Source: Acidimicrobiales bacterium | Lineage (GTDB): Bacteria; Actinomycetota; Acidimicrobiia; Acidimicrobiales; SZUA-35 | Assembly (NCBI GenBank): GCA_020630195.1 | Contig: JAHDBV010000049.1 | Location: 1-34,635 of the forward strand | DNA length: 34,635 bases | Reading direction: 5' to 3' | Shown here: in pieces, positions 7,440 to 16,120 of the stretch | How the letters are laid out: each line of letters starts with the position of its first letter | How positions within the stretch are numbered: the stretch's first letter is position 1 | The notes under the pieces: model-generated | Databases searched by the model: none | What the model was told of the DNA's origin: nothing | Seen by the model: the letters and a program-made list of their open reading frames with translations, nothing else | Position numbers and translations under genes: made by a program

Positions 7440-8261
7440 ATGGCGCTCATCTGCTTCGCCTCCGCCAAGGGCTCACCCGGTTCGACGCTCACCGCGCTGG
7501 CGGTCGCTGCTGCCTGGCCGACATCCGGCGGTCGTCGCAAGCTGCTGCTCGAAGCCGACGCTTCGGGCGGGACGCTCGCGCTCCGCTACGGACTCGGGCT
7601 CGAGCCCGGTCTCGTCACCTTCGCGGTCGCTGCCCAACGCCACCTCGATCCCGAAGCTCTCTGGGGCCATGCCCAACACCTCCCGGGCGGACTCCCCGTG
7701 ATCGTCGGGCCCGACAACCCCGACAGAGCGGCCTCGGTCCTCGCCCGAAGCGCCGGAATGATCGCCAGCCGGCTGGCCGAACAGTCCGACCTGGACGTCA
7801 TCGTCGACATCGGCAGGCTCGGCACCGAAGCCCCCAACATGGACATCCTTCGGGCCGCCGACGTGATCCTCATGGTGGCCCGGCCGACGGTCGAGCAACT
7901 CCAGCCTGGGGCCCATCGGCTCCGCTCGCTTCCGGTCCCCGACGACCGACTGAGCTGGGTCCTCATCGGGCAGGCACCTCACTCCGCAGACGAGGTTCGC
8001 AAGGCGCTTGGCTTCGACGTCGCTGGCGTCATCGCCGACGACCCCCGTGGAGCCGCTGCCCTCGAAGGCGGCGCCGCCGGGAGCCGACTTCGCCGATCGG
8101 CGCTGGCCCGGAGCGCCAGTGCGCTCGCCGAGACGTTGGCGAAGCGGCACCACCCTGTCGCCCGACAGATGGCCGCGGCGGAGGCCGCCGTCGACGACGA
8201 CAAGCGAATCAGCCGAGCGACGTTCGAGATGTTGATGAACGGAGCCTCCAATGGCCGCTGA
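7440..8261 (+). CDS. CpaE-like MinD-family ATPase homologue with degenerate P-loop
   Basis: This 273-residue protein has the MinD/ParA fold order. It starts with MALICFASAKGSPGST, followed by LLLEADASGG where MinD has the switch I aspartates, and DVIVDIGRLG as the Walker B strand. The deviant Walker A expected as KGGxGKT reads KGSPGST (residues 10-16). The first lysine is kept but the lysine before the final threonine is serine, so ATP hydrolysis is doubtful. CpaE proteins position Tad machinery. Here it sits directly before TadA, as in many Tad loci. The frame is open far upstream, but ATG 7440, just after the previous stop, is the natural start. Its end overlaps TadA by 11 bases. Confidence 0.78.
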   Translation: MALICFASAKGSPGSTLTALAVAAAWPTSGGRRKLLLEADASGGTLALRYGLGLEPGLVTFAVAAQRHLDPEALWGHAQHLPGGLPVIVGPDNPDRAASVLARSAGMIASRLAEQSDLDVIVDIGRLGTEAPNMDILRAADVILMVARPTVEQLQPGAHRLRSLPVPDDRLSWVLIGQAPHSADEVRKALGFDVAGVIADDPRGAAALEGGAAGSRLRRSALARSASALAETLAKRHHPVARQMAAAEAAVDDDKRISRATFEMLMNGASNGR

Positions 8262-9561
8262 TCGCGTTCAGGTTGCGGAGCTCCGACGGAGGGTCGGCGA
8301 CGAGATCAGCCGGCAGGTCGCTGAGGCGGAGCAGCGAAGCGGCTCCGTCATCGGGGGCGACGACCGTCGCATGCTCGCTCACAACATCATCGCTCGACAG
8401 ATCGACGCCCTCGACACCGAGGCGATGAACAGTGGACGGCCGCTCGCCACCGAGTCCGAACGGGACGAGCTCACCCGATCGGTCCTCAACGACCTCTTCG
8501 CCCTTGGCCGCATCCAGCAGTACATCGACGACCCCAACATCACCGACATCGTGATCAATGGCCACGACACGGTCTGGCTCACCGACCGGCGAGGCACCAA
8601 GTTCCGGGGCGAGCCCGTCGCCGACAGTGACGATCACCTCATCGAGATCATCCAGACCGCAGCTCGCCGCGGTCGATCCGAGCACCGTTGGGACCCGGCC
8701 AGTCCCCGTCTCGACCTGCAACTGCCCTCGGGAGATCGACTCAACGCCATCGCCTGGCTGGCCAACCGACCAGCGATCTCGATCCGGCGACACGACTTCG
8801 ACATCAACCGGCTCAAGCAGCTCATCGATCTCGGCACGATCAACGAGCCCCTGCACCACCTGCTCAAGGCGATGGTCCGGGCGCGGTTCAACCTCATCAT
8901 CGCCGGCGGCACCGGGGCCGGAAAGACCACCTTCATGCGGTGCCTCATCAACGAGATCCCGCCCGAGGAGCGACTCATCACGGTGGAGGACTCCCTCGAA
9001 GTCGGTCTTCACCACTTCGCCGATCTCCATCCAGATCAGGTCGAGCTCGAGGCCCGACCGGCCAACGTCGAGGGAGTCGGCGAAGTCACGATGAACGACC
9101 TCGCCATCAACGCCCTACGTATGAACCCCGACCGTCTGATCGTCGGAGAGGTACGCGGCGACGAGTCCCTCACCCTTCTGCTCGCCTGCACGCAAGGCAA
9201 CGACGGGACGCTCTGCACCGTCCACGCCGACTCCTCCGAAGGTGTGTTCGGGCGGCTCCAGATGTATCTGGCCATGACGCGGGAACGCTTCGACCCGGCG
9301 GCGACCAACATGCTCGTTGCCCAGGGGATCGACGCCATCGTGCACGTCGCACGGATCGCCGGCAACCGGCGTGTAGTGACCTCGATCCGGGAAGTGACCG
9401 GCGCCGACCGCGACCTCGTGTCGACCAACGAGATCTACGGCCCTGACGAGACCGGTCGGGCGGCACCCCGCTACACGTTCAGCCCGGCCCGGCTCGAACG
9501 CCTCGAACAGGCCGGGTTCGACCGGCGATGGTTGAACGAACCGGGAAGGTGGGAGCGCTGA
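8251..9561 (+). CDS. tadA: TadA/CpaF secretion ATPase
   Basis: This 436-residue hexameric ATPase belongs to the type II/IV secretion (VirB11/GspE) superfamily. The N-terminal domain carries the Tad/CpaF hallmark YIDDPNITDIVINGHD. Walker A is GGTGAGKT at 219-226, the Asp box is near ITVEDSLE, and Walker B is LIVGEVRGDE near 295-304. A His-box-like stretch, GTLCTVHADS, is near 330. It powers pilin assembly from the cytoplasm with TadB and TadC. Because no separate VirB11 is visible in the window, it could also serve the type IV secretion channel (inference). It overlaps the CpaE-like gene upstream, and the TadB start overlaps its stop (TGATG). Confidence 0.9.
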   Translation: MAADRVQVAELRRRVGDEISRQVAEAEQRSGSVIGGDDRRMLAHNIIARQIDALDTEAMNSGRPLATESERDELTRSVLNDLFALGRIQQYIDDPNITDIVINGHDTVWLTDRRGTKFRGEPVADSDDHLIEIIQTAARRGRSEHRWDPASPRLDLQLPSGDRLNAIAWLANRPAISIRRHDFDINRLKQLIDLGTINEPLHHLLKAMVRARFNLIIAGGTGAGKTTFMRCLINEIPPEERLITVEDSLEVGLHHFADLHPDQVELEARPANVEGVGEVTMNDLAINALRMNPDRLIVGEVRGDESLTLLLACTQGNDGTLCTVHADSSEGVFGRLQMYLAMTRERFDPAATNMLVAQGIDAIVHVARIAGNRRVVTSIREVTGADRDLVSTNEIYGPDETGRAAPRYTFSPARLERLEQAGFDRRWLNEPGRWER

Positions 9562-10427
9562 TGGCCGCCTTCGTGTTCGCCGCTTTGTCGGCCGGAGTGG
9601 GTCTCGGCGTTCTCCTGATCTTCCAGGGTCTCCGAGGCCGGGAAGTAGTCCCGCCGGCTGTGATCGATCTCCGGGGCTTCGCCCGGAGCGGTCGCCTCGC
9701 GTGGATCGCCGGGGCGGCCACTGTTGGTCTGGTCGTGCTCGCCATCACCGGATGGCCAGTGGCTGCTGCAGCTGGGTTCGCGCTCGCGGTCTCCGGACCT
9801 CGTCTGCTCGGCGGCAAGCAGGATCGTGAGACGGGCATCGCTCGAACGCAAGCCATCGCTACGTGGACCGAGACCATCCGCGACAACATGGCCGGTGCTG
9901 CCGGCCTTGAGCAGGCACTCATCGCAACCGCAGCGGTGGCCCCGGGTCCGATCGCCGCCGAGGTGCGACGCTTCGTCCATCGCCTCGACGACATGCCGCT
10001 CGCCGAGGCCCTCGCCCGACTCGGCGACGACCTCGACCACCCATCGGCCGACATGGTGGTCGCAGCCCTCACGAACGCCGTGCGGATGGAGAGCCGCGAC
10101 CTCGGGCCGCTCCTCACCCGACTCGCCGAGTCCATTCGAGGCGATGTGCGGATGCGCCTCCGAGTCGAGGTCGGCCGAGCACGAATCAGGACATCGGCCC
10201 GCATCGTCACCGGCGTCACCATCTTCGTGATCGTCTTCCTCTTCCTGTTCTCCCGCCCGCTGCTCGACGTGTACGACTCCGCTGTCGGCCAGCTCTGGCT
10301 CGCTCTCGTCCTCTCGATCTTCGTCGGCGGCGCCTGGCTCATGAACCACTACAGCCAGGTCGAGATGCCCGAACGATTCTCAGCCCGCCATCGAGCCGAG
10401 GACCGCGTCACGGGGAGCCGGTCATGA
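9561..10427 (+). CDS. tadB: TadB-like pilus platform membrane protein
   Basis: This 288-residue protein has two N-terminal membrane helices, a T2SSF/GspF domain and two C-terminal helices. The T2SSF domain includes ETIRDNMAGAAGLEQALI and then FVHRLDDMPLAEALARLGDDL. The C-terminal helices are IVTGVTIFVIVFLFLFS and LWLALVLSIFVGGAWLM. TadB and TadC form the inner-membrane platform on which TadA acts. I chose ATG 9561, which overlaps the TadA stop by one base and follows AGGTGGGAG. The frame is open to 9528, but that start lies inside tadA. Its end overlaps tadC by four bases. Confidence 0.82.
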   Translation: MAAFVFAALSAGVGLGVLLIFQGLRGREVVPPAVIDLRGFARSGRLAWIAGAATVGLVVLAITGWPVAAAAGFALAVSGPRLLGGKQDRETGIARTQAIATWTETIRDNMAGAAGLEQALIATAAVAPGPIAAEVRRFVHRLDDMPLAEALARLGDDLDHPSADMVVAALTNAVRMESRDLGPLLTRLAESIRGDVRMRLRVEVGRARIRTSARIVTGVTIFVIVFLFLFSRPLLDVYDSAVGQLWLALVLSIFVGGAWLMNHYSQVEMPERFSARHRAEDRVTGSRS

Positions 10428-11368
10428 ACGGTCCGCTGTTCGCTGCGCTCATCGGCGCCGGTCTCGGGGCCGGCTGTCTCCTGATCATCCGTGGGCTGCG
10501 CCCTCGACCGGTGCCGCTCGTCGTCGCCATCCGAGCCCTGGATCAACCCGGGCGCTCAGTCAGCACACCGCTCGCGCCCTCCCACGACGACCTTCGTCGA
10601 CGGCTCGGCCGCTCTAGCGCACGGGTCATGGCTGCGTTCGGGCTCGCCGAGAGCGGGGTGCTCGCCGAGCAGCTGCGAGTGCTCGACAAGCCCATCGAAC
10701 GCCACGCCTACGAGAAGCTCCTCGCCGCAACGGCCGGCTTCGCCCTCCCGATGCTCGCCTACGCAGGACTCACCGCAGGCGGGGTGAGCGTCTCGCCAGT
10801 GGCGCCCCTGATTGCAGCGGTCGTCCTCGCAACTGGTGGCTTCCTCTACCCCGATCTGCCACTCGCTGAACAGGTCGAGCAACGCCGCCAGGGGTTCCGT
10901 CACGCCTTGTCGAGCTGGCTCGATCTCGTCACCATCATCCTCGCCGGCGGCGGCGGCATCGAGACCGCCCTCACCGGGGCATCGAACGTCGGGGGTGGCT
11001 GGGCCTTCGACGAGATCCGCCTCGCACTGCGCCGTGCCGAACTGACCGGGCGCCCCCCGTGGGATCTCCTCGACGAGCTCGGCGCCACCCTCGGCGTCGT
11101 CGAGCTCCAAGAGCTCGCTGCCTCTGTCCGTCTGGCCGGCGGGCAGGGGGCGAAGATCCGCCAGTCTCTCGCCGCCAAGGCCGACGCCCTCCGGGCCCAG
11201 CAGGCCGCCGACATCGAGACGAACGCCGAGACACGCACCGAGAAGATGATCGTCCCGGTCACCGTCATGGTCCTCGGCCTCACCCTCTTCATCGGCTTCG
11301 GCGCCATCGACGCCATCAGCACCGACGGCGGCGCAACCACCTTCACGCCCGCGGCGGTGCAGCCATGA
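10424..11368 (+). CDS. tadC: TadC-like pilus platform membrane protein
   Basis: This 314-residue protein has the second T2SSF domain of the platform pair. Helices occur at about 3-22, 102-145 and 270-295. The conserved cytoplasmic part reads LSSWLDLVTIILAGGGGIETAL, then RRAELTGRPPWDLLDELG, and later RQSLAAKADALRAQQAADIE. It is coupled to tadB through ATGA, and its own stop overlaps a possible ATG (11365) of the pilin gene. The order tadA-tadB-tadC is standard. The pairing with TadB is family knowledge. Confidence 0.82.
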   Translation: MNGPLFAALIGAGLGAGCLLIIRGLRPRPVPLVVAIRALDQPGRSVSTPLAPSHDDLRRRLGRSSARVMAAFGLAESGVLAEQLRVLDKPIERHAYEKLLAATAGFALPMLAYAGLTAGGVSVSPVAPLIAAVVLATGGFLYPDLPLAEQVEQRRQGFRHALSSWLDLVTIILAGGGGIETALTGASNVGGGWAFDEIRLALRRAELTGRPPWDLLDELGATLGVVELQELAASVRLAGGQGAKIRQSLAAKADALRAQQAADIETNAETRTEKMIVPVTVMVLGLTLFIGFGAIDAISTDGGATTFTPAAVQP

Positions 11369-11427
11369 CCCCCGCCCCGACGATCGCCCAGCCACCAACT
11401 GACCCAAAACCAGAGAGGACCGATCCC

Positions 11428-11649
11428 ATGGATCAGCTCAAAGCACACGTCGAGTTCCTGCGATTCGGCATCGAATACAACCTGACCAAGGCCGGCGTCG
11501 CCGTGCGCGACGAACGTGGAGCGATCTCCACCGAGATGGCGGTCGTCATGGCCGGCTTGATTGCCATCGCCGTCGTGGTCACCGGGATCCTGATGTCGAA
11601 GGCGCAGTCCAACGCCAACAACATCCCCGACACCGTCCAGGCCCCCTGA
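11428..11649 (+). CDS. Small Flp/TadE-like pilin
   Basis: This protein of about 73 residues has a basic leader, the prepilin-type site RG|AISTEM (glutamate at +5) and a single hydrophobic helix (AVVMAGLIAIAVVVTGIL). Its short length and short tail after the helix suit the major Flp pilin. The helix would pack into the fibre core after cleavage. The ATG at 11428 follows AGAGGA at about ten bases. The alternative ATG at 11365 overlaps the tadC stop (ATGA) and would add 21 Pro-rich residues. No prepilin peptidase (TadV/CpaA) is visible in the window, so processing must use an enzyme encoded elsewhere. Confidence 0.75.
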   Translation: MDQLKAHVEFLRFGIEYNLTKAGVAVRDERGAISTEMAVVMAGLIAIAVVVTGILMSKAQSNANNIPDTVQAP

Positions 11650-11656
11650 GCCGAAG

Positions 11657-12079
11657 ATGACGACCAGGGCACCGACCGTCGACTCGGCGCGCCGCCGTTT
11701 GCGTGGCGAAACCGGCGTCACGTCGACCGAGATCGCGATCGTCATGCCCGTGATGCTCATCGCCGTGATGCTGGTGTTCCAGGTCGCCCTGTTCTGGCAC
11801 GCCAAACAAGCGGCCGACACGGCCGCTGAGGAAGCCGTCGACGCGGCACAGGTCGCAACGGCGACCGACGCCGAGGGCTACGCCGGGGCGGACACGATCC
11901 TCTCCCAAGCCGGCAACCTGCGAGACGTTCAGGTCAGCGTCACCAGAGACCTCGCCAGCGGCGTCGTCACTGCGACGGTTACCGGCCGGGCTCCGTCGAT
12001 CATTCCCTTCGGATCATGGAGCGTCTCGGCCCAGGCGCAGGGGTCGATCGAACGGTTCATCCCGGCGGACGAGCGATGA
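11657..12079 (+). CDS. TadE-like pseudopilin
   Basis: This 140-residue protein has a basic leader ending TG|VTSTEIAIV, the prepilin cleavage pattern with glutamate at +5. A hydrophobic helix follows (about 27-48), then FWHAKQAADTAAEEAVDAAQ, the TadE core, and a beta-rich C-terminal half. TadE-type pseudopilins are minor components that prime or adapt the Flp fibre. It starts seven bases after the small pilin gene, and its stop overlaps the next ATG. Confidence 0.75.
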   Translation: MTTRAPTVDSARRRLRGETGVTSTEIAIVMPVMLIAVMLVFQVALFWHAKQAADTAAEEAVDAAQVATATDAEGYAGADTILSQAGNLRDVQVSVTRDLASGVVTATVTGRAPSIIPFGSWSVSAQAQGSIERFIPADER

Positions 12080-12507
12080 CCCGCCTGGCTCAGTGGCGCA
12101 GCGACGAGCGGGGATCGGTCGCGACCGAGTTCGCCATCGTCATGGCCGCAGTGCTCCTCGGCTTCGTTGCGCTCGCCGTCTACGGCGGACGAGTCGTCCA
12201 GGCCGAGAACGATGTCCGCAGCGCCGCACAGGAAGCGGCCAGAGCCGCCAGCCTCGAAGGCACCCCGGCAGCGGCCGACGCAGCCGCACGTTCCGTCGCC
12301 GTCGCCAACCTGTCCCGATCAGGAGTGTCTTGCCCAACCCCGGTCGTCGCCGTCGACCTCGCTCGCTTCGGCCCCGGCGGCGAGGTGACCGTGACAATCA
12401 CCTGCACCGCATCCTTCGCCGACGTCGGCAGCCTCGGCGTCGCCGAGTCCCGAGCCTTCACGGCAACGGCCACCGAGGTAGTCGACCGGTATCGAGGTGG
12501 CGCATGA
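12076..12507 (+). CDS. TadE/TadF-like pseudopilin
   Basis: This 143-residue protein has the same layout as the preceding one: leader ending RG|SVATEFAIV with glutamate at +5, one hydrophobic helix, then VVQAENDVRSAAQEAARAAS. A C-terminal domain follows with two cysteines (SGVSCPTP and VTITCTAS) that could form a disulfide. ATG 12076 overlaps the previous TGA, and the frame extending to 12016 is not needed. It is probably a paralogue created by duplication of a TadE gene. Confidence 0.75.
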   Translation: MTRLAQWRSDERGSVATEFAIVMAAVLLGFVALAVYGGRVVQAENDVRSAAQEAARAASLEGTPAAADAAARSVAVANLSRSGVSCPTPVVAVDLARFGPGGEVTVTITCTASFADVGSLGVAESRAFTATATEVVDRYRGGA

Positions 12508-12929
12508 CCACCCGGGCACCCTCAGCCACGCGGGCTGCGTCATCCCTGGCGGGCGAACGGGGCGCAGCCTCGATCCTGTTCGCCGTGCTCGGGCTCGCGC
12601 TGTTGATGGCGACCGGCCTCGCCGTCGACGGCGGCCGCAAGCTCGGCGCACTCAGCGAAGCGCGCGACATCGCCGACAACGCCGCCCGCGCCGGTGCCCA
12701 GATGATCGACGAGGACACCTACCGAACGAGTGGTGTCGCAGCCATCGACCCTGCCGCCGCCATCCAACGAGCACAGGCCTACCTGGCCGCGCACGGCCAC
12801 ACCGGCGTCGTCATTGTCACCGGAACCGACGTCACCGTGACCGTGACCATCACGCTCGACCCCACCTTCCTTCCAGGACTCATGACCGTGTCGGCCACCG
12901 AGTCCGTCACCGCAACCACCGGCACGTAG
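12504..12929 (+). CDS. TadG-like membrane protein without the +5 glutamate
   Basis: This 141-residue protein starts with a leader and RGAASILFAVLGLALLMATG, then LAVDGGRKLGALSEARDIADNAARAGAQ, the usual start of TadG-type proteins. It keeps the glycine before the helix but lacks a glutamate at +5, so it is probably a membrane-anchored assembly protein and not a processed pilin. It has only about 80 residues beyond this region and no von Willebrand A domain, much shorter than Gram-negative TadG. It is coupled to the preceding gene by ATGA. Confidence 0.68.
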   Translation: MTTRAPSATRAASSLAGERGAASILFAVLGLALLMATGLAVDGGRKLGALSEARDIADNAARAGAQMIDEDTYRTSGVAAIDPAAAIQRAQAYLAAHGHTGVVIVTGTDVTVTVTITLDPTFLPGLMTVSATESVTATTGT

Positions 12930-12937
12930 AGGACGCC

Positions 12938-15900
12938 ATGCACCGAATCACCGATCTCATCAAGGGCCTCGCCGGCCTCGCCCTCACGCTCGGCCTTCTC
13001 ATCGGCCTACCAGTCGGGTTGGCCGCCGTAGTCGGCTGGCCCCTCCCGACTGCGTGGCCAGGGCTCGAGACCATCGGGCGTCACCTGAGCGACGGCGACA
13101 TCCCCGACGCGTTCCTCCTCAAGCTCATCGCCATCATCGTCTGGGTGGCGTGGGCGCAGATCACCGTCGCAACGCTGATCGAGTACGTCACGATCATCCG
13201 AGGCAAGGCAGCGCACCGAAGCCCGACCTTGCCAGCTGTGCGGCTCCTCGCAGCGAAGCTCGCCACCTGGACCACGCTGCTGGTCAGCGCCGTCGGTCCG
13301 ATCCGCCCCGCGATGGCCGCGCCCCTCGCTCCGATTCCGGTCGTCGCCGCCGAGCTCGACCTCCCGGTCGCAGCTGCCGAGGGCCCGGCCGACGTGCCCG
13401 ATCCGGACGTGCAGGAAGTCGTCGCATCGCAGCGGTATGTGACCCGCCAGGGCGACACCTGGTGGTCGATCGCCGAAGACCTGCTCGGCGACGGACTGCG
13501 ATGGAAGGACATCCGGGCTCTGAACGTCGAAAGCCGAATGGGCGACGGCACGGTGATCACCGCGTCGACGGACATGGTCCGACCCGGATGGAACCTGGCA
13601 GTGCCGAGCGACGCCGCCCTGCCCACGTCGTTGGTTGAGATCGGCGACGATGCGTCGTCGGAGGTCGTGGTCGAGAAGGGCGATCATTTCTGGGCGATCG
13701 CAGACGAGGCGCTGACCGACGCATGGGGTCGCCCCCCGACTGATGCCGAGCTGACCCCCTACTGGACGGAGATCGTCGCAGCGAACGAGGACCGGCTCCT
13801 GCCACCGGAAGACCCGAACCTCATCTACCCCGATCAGCGCTTCGTCTTGCCGGCACCGCCACCAAGCCCGGACCTCGCCCCCGACCTGAACGGCAACCCA
13901 ACGATCGTCCCGAGCGAGGGCGCCCCTCCGGAGGAAGCTGCGCCGTTGGAGGCCTCCGAGTCGCCAGTCGTCCCGACATCACCCGCTCCACCCGAGGAGA
14001 GCCCTGCACCGTTCGAGGTTCCGACAATCGCTCCGGCACCGGCCGTGTCGACGCTGCCCGAGCCAGCACCCGCTCCTGCGACCGAACCGGCCGCCGGTGA
14101 AGACAGGATCGATCGGGCACTTGACGCGGCGAAGCCGGTCGGCGTCGTCGCCGGGGGCATCGCACTGCTCGGTGGCACGCTGCTCTTCACACTTCGACGG
14201 CTGCGCCACATCCAAGCGGCCCGTCGGCGACCCGGTACGACGATCGATCCGCCCGATCCCGAGGCGGCATCGTTCGAGCGACGGATTCGTTCCATCAGCG
14301 TGGACGGCGAGGACGTCCGGTACCTGGCAGCGGTCAACCGATACCTGAGCCACCAGCTCGAGAAGTCTGACACTGCGATCCCGGCGATCGTCGCCGCCCG
14401 AGCTGGACAGTTTGGCCTCGAACTGCTTCTCGACGAGCCGTGCGAGCCCGTCGCCGGGTTCGTCCCCGCGACCCCGGACAAGTCCGCCTGGCAGCTCGAC
14501 CCGGACCTCGACGCCCGCATGATGGAAGCCGCGTTCGGCGACGACGCCCACCCCTTCGCTCCCGCCCTGTGCCCAGTCGGCGCCACCGATGCTGGCAATC
14601 TGCTGCTCGACTTCGAGCAACTCGGGTCGACAGCGATCGAAGGGTCGGTGGAGGACGTCGCCGCCTTCGAGCGAGGCTTGGTCGCCGCACTGTGCGCCGC
14701 CCCGTGGGGAACCGGATGCGAGATCGTCGCCATCGGGATCGACGGGCTCTCGAACGACGACCTCAGCCGCGTGACGGTGCTGGCTGATCCGGTCGCCTGG
14801 GCCGCCGAGGCAGGGGAGCACATGAAGCGGATCGCCTCGTCGCTTCAGCGGAGCCCCTACGAAGAGCGGGTCGCTCACGGCGAGGTCTACCACCCGACCG
14901 TCGTCGTCATCGGGCCTGGGGCAGAGCTGGCCGGGGTCGCCCAGCACCTCGCTCCAATCGCCGACCTGGCGTACTCGCCCCTCGCGGTCATCTCGGCTCA
15001 CCCTCTCGCCGGTGAGCACCGGATCGCTCTCGAAGCCGGCACCGGAACGATCGAACCGCTCGGCATCAGCTTCGTGCCCGTCTCACTCGCAGCGGCGGAC
15101 CTGCACGCTGTCGACCACCTGATCGCCAACGCGTCCGACACATCCACCAGCCCGCCAGCCGAAGCATGGGCCGAGGAGATCCGCAGCGCCGATCACGCAG
15201 AGTCGTCCGACGGCACGAGCAATGGCTCGGCCCCCGCCGTGATCGACCTGACACCTGAAGCACCGATCGCCGAAGGCGAAGCCGCCGAGCCAAGCCAGGA
15301 AGCGCTCGACCGAATCGCCGCGATCATGGAACCCCGGCCGGTCGAAGTGAAGATCCTCGGTCGCAAGCCCACCGTTGATGGACTCACCGACTCGGCCTCG
15401 GCGAAGCTCGAGGCGATCATCGTCTACCTCACCTTCCACCGCAGCGTGTCGAGCGAGCGGTTCCGCGACGAGTTCTGGCCTCGGTCGAACAGCCGGGCTG
15501 CCGGTGACAACGCCATCACCAAGGTGCGGACCCTCCTCGGCATCGACGCTGAGGGCACGGCACGGCTCGACTCGGCCCGCAACAGCGGAACCTACGTCGT
15601 CAGCGACGAAGTCGGCATGGACTGGCACCGGGTCGAGGCGCTCGTCGCTGCCGCCAAGGGGGCACCGGAGGCCGACGAGATCGCCTATCTGAAGGCCGCC
15701 TGCGAACTCATCGACGGCCACATCGCTGCTGACGCCCCACCGAGCGCCTACGCGTGGCTGCTCCGGGAGCCGACGATCTACACGCTCATCGAGACGACCC
15801 TCGTCGACGCGGCCCACCGCTGCGGCGAACTCGCGCTTGCCGCTGGCGACTGCGACCTCGCCCGCTGGGCTGCTCGCAAGGGCCTCACGATCGTCGAGGG

Positions 15901-16096
15901 CCAGGAGTCGCTGTATCGGATGCGCATGCAGGCCGCCTACGAGGCCGGAGACCGTGACGGCATCGTCCAGGCCTTCCAGGAGGCTCAGCGAGCAGCGGAG
16001 TCCTACGGCTACGCAGAGGAAGTCCAGCCAGAGACCCAGGCGCTGTTCGATCAGCTCACGGCGTCGAGTAGGGCGAGCGGTTCCCGAAACACGTAG
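12938..16096 (+). CDS. Large membrane protein with LysM repeats and a cytoplasmic BTAD domain
   Basis: This protein has 1052 residues from ATG 12938, preceded by GAGG at nine bases. Helices lie at about 8-35, 59-85 and 105-122. An external segment carries two LysM-type modules: YVTRQGDTWWSIAEDLLGDG near 167 and VVEKGDHFWAIADEAL near 244. A Pro/Ala/Glu-rich stalk (about 305-385) and a further helix (about 395-415) follow. The rest should be cytoplasmic. It ends, from about residue 802, in an SARP-like winged helix (KILGRKPTV, later ERFRDEFWPRSNSRAAGDNA) and a BTAD helical domain. LysM binds peptidoglycan, and BTAD domains occur in AfsR/SARP regulators. It could relay wall or pilus status to transcription. 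Such fusions recur beside actinobacterial Tad-like loci, but their role is not established. Confidence 0.72.
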   Translation: MHRITDLIKGLAGLALTLGLLIGLPVGLAAVVGWPLPTAWPGLETIGRHLSDGDIPDAFLLKLIAIIVWVAWAQITVATLIEYVTIIRGKAAHRSPTLPAVRLLAAKLATWTTLLVSAVGPIRPAMAAPLAPIPVVAAELDLPVAAAEGPADVPDPDVQEVVASQRYVTRQGDTWWSIAEDLLGDGLRWKDIRALNVESRMGDGTVITASTDMVRPGWNLAVPSDAALPTSLVEIGDDASSEVVVEKGDHFWAIADEALTDAWGRPPTDAELTPYWTEIVAANEDRLLPPEDPNLIYPDQRFVLPAPPPSPDLAPDLNGNPTIVPSEGAPPEEAAPLEASESPVVPTSPAPPEESPAPFEVPTIAPAPAVSTLPEPAPAPATEPAAGEDRIDRALDAAKPVGVVAGGIALLGGTLLFTLRRLRHIQAARRRPGTTIDPPDPEAASFERRIRSISVDGEDVRYLAAVNRYLSHQLEKSDTAIPAIVAARAGQFGLELLLDEPCEPVAGFVPATPDKSAWQLDPDLDARMMEAAFGDDAHPFAPALCPVGATDAGNLLLDFEQLGSTAIEGSVEDVAAFERGLVAALCAAPWGTGCEIVAIGIDGLSNDDLSRVTVLADPVAWAAEAGEHMKRIASSLQRSPYEERVAHGEVYHPTVVVIGPGAELAGVAQHLAPIADLAYSPLAVISAHPLAGEHRIALEAGTGTIEPLGISFVPVSLAAADLHAVDHLIANASDTSTSPPAEAWAEEIRSADHAESSDGTSNGSAPAVIDLTPEAPIAEGEAAEPSQEALDRIAAIMEPRPVEVKILGRKPTVDGLTDSASAKLEAIIVYLTFHRSVSSERFRDEFWPRSNSRAAGDNAITKVRTLLGIDAEGTARLDSARNSGTYVVSDEVGMDWHRVEALVAAAKGAPEADEIAYLKAACELIDGHIAADAPPSAYAWLLREPTIYTLIETTLVDAAHRCGELALAAGDCDLARWAARKGLTIVEGQESLYRMRMQAAYEAGDRDGIVQAFQEAQRAAESYGYAEEVQPETQALFDQLTASSRASGSRNT

Positions 16097-16120
16097 GGGT
16101 GCCATCGGTAGCATCGTCAG

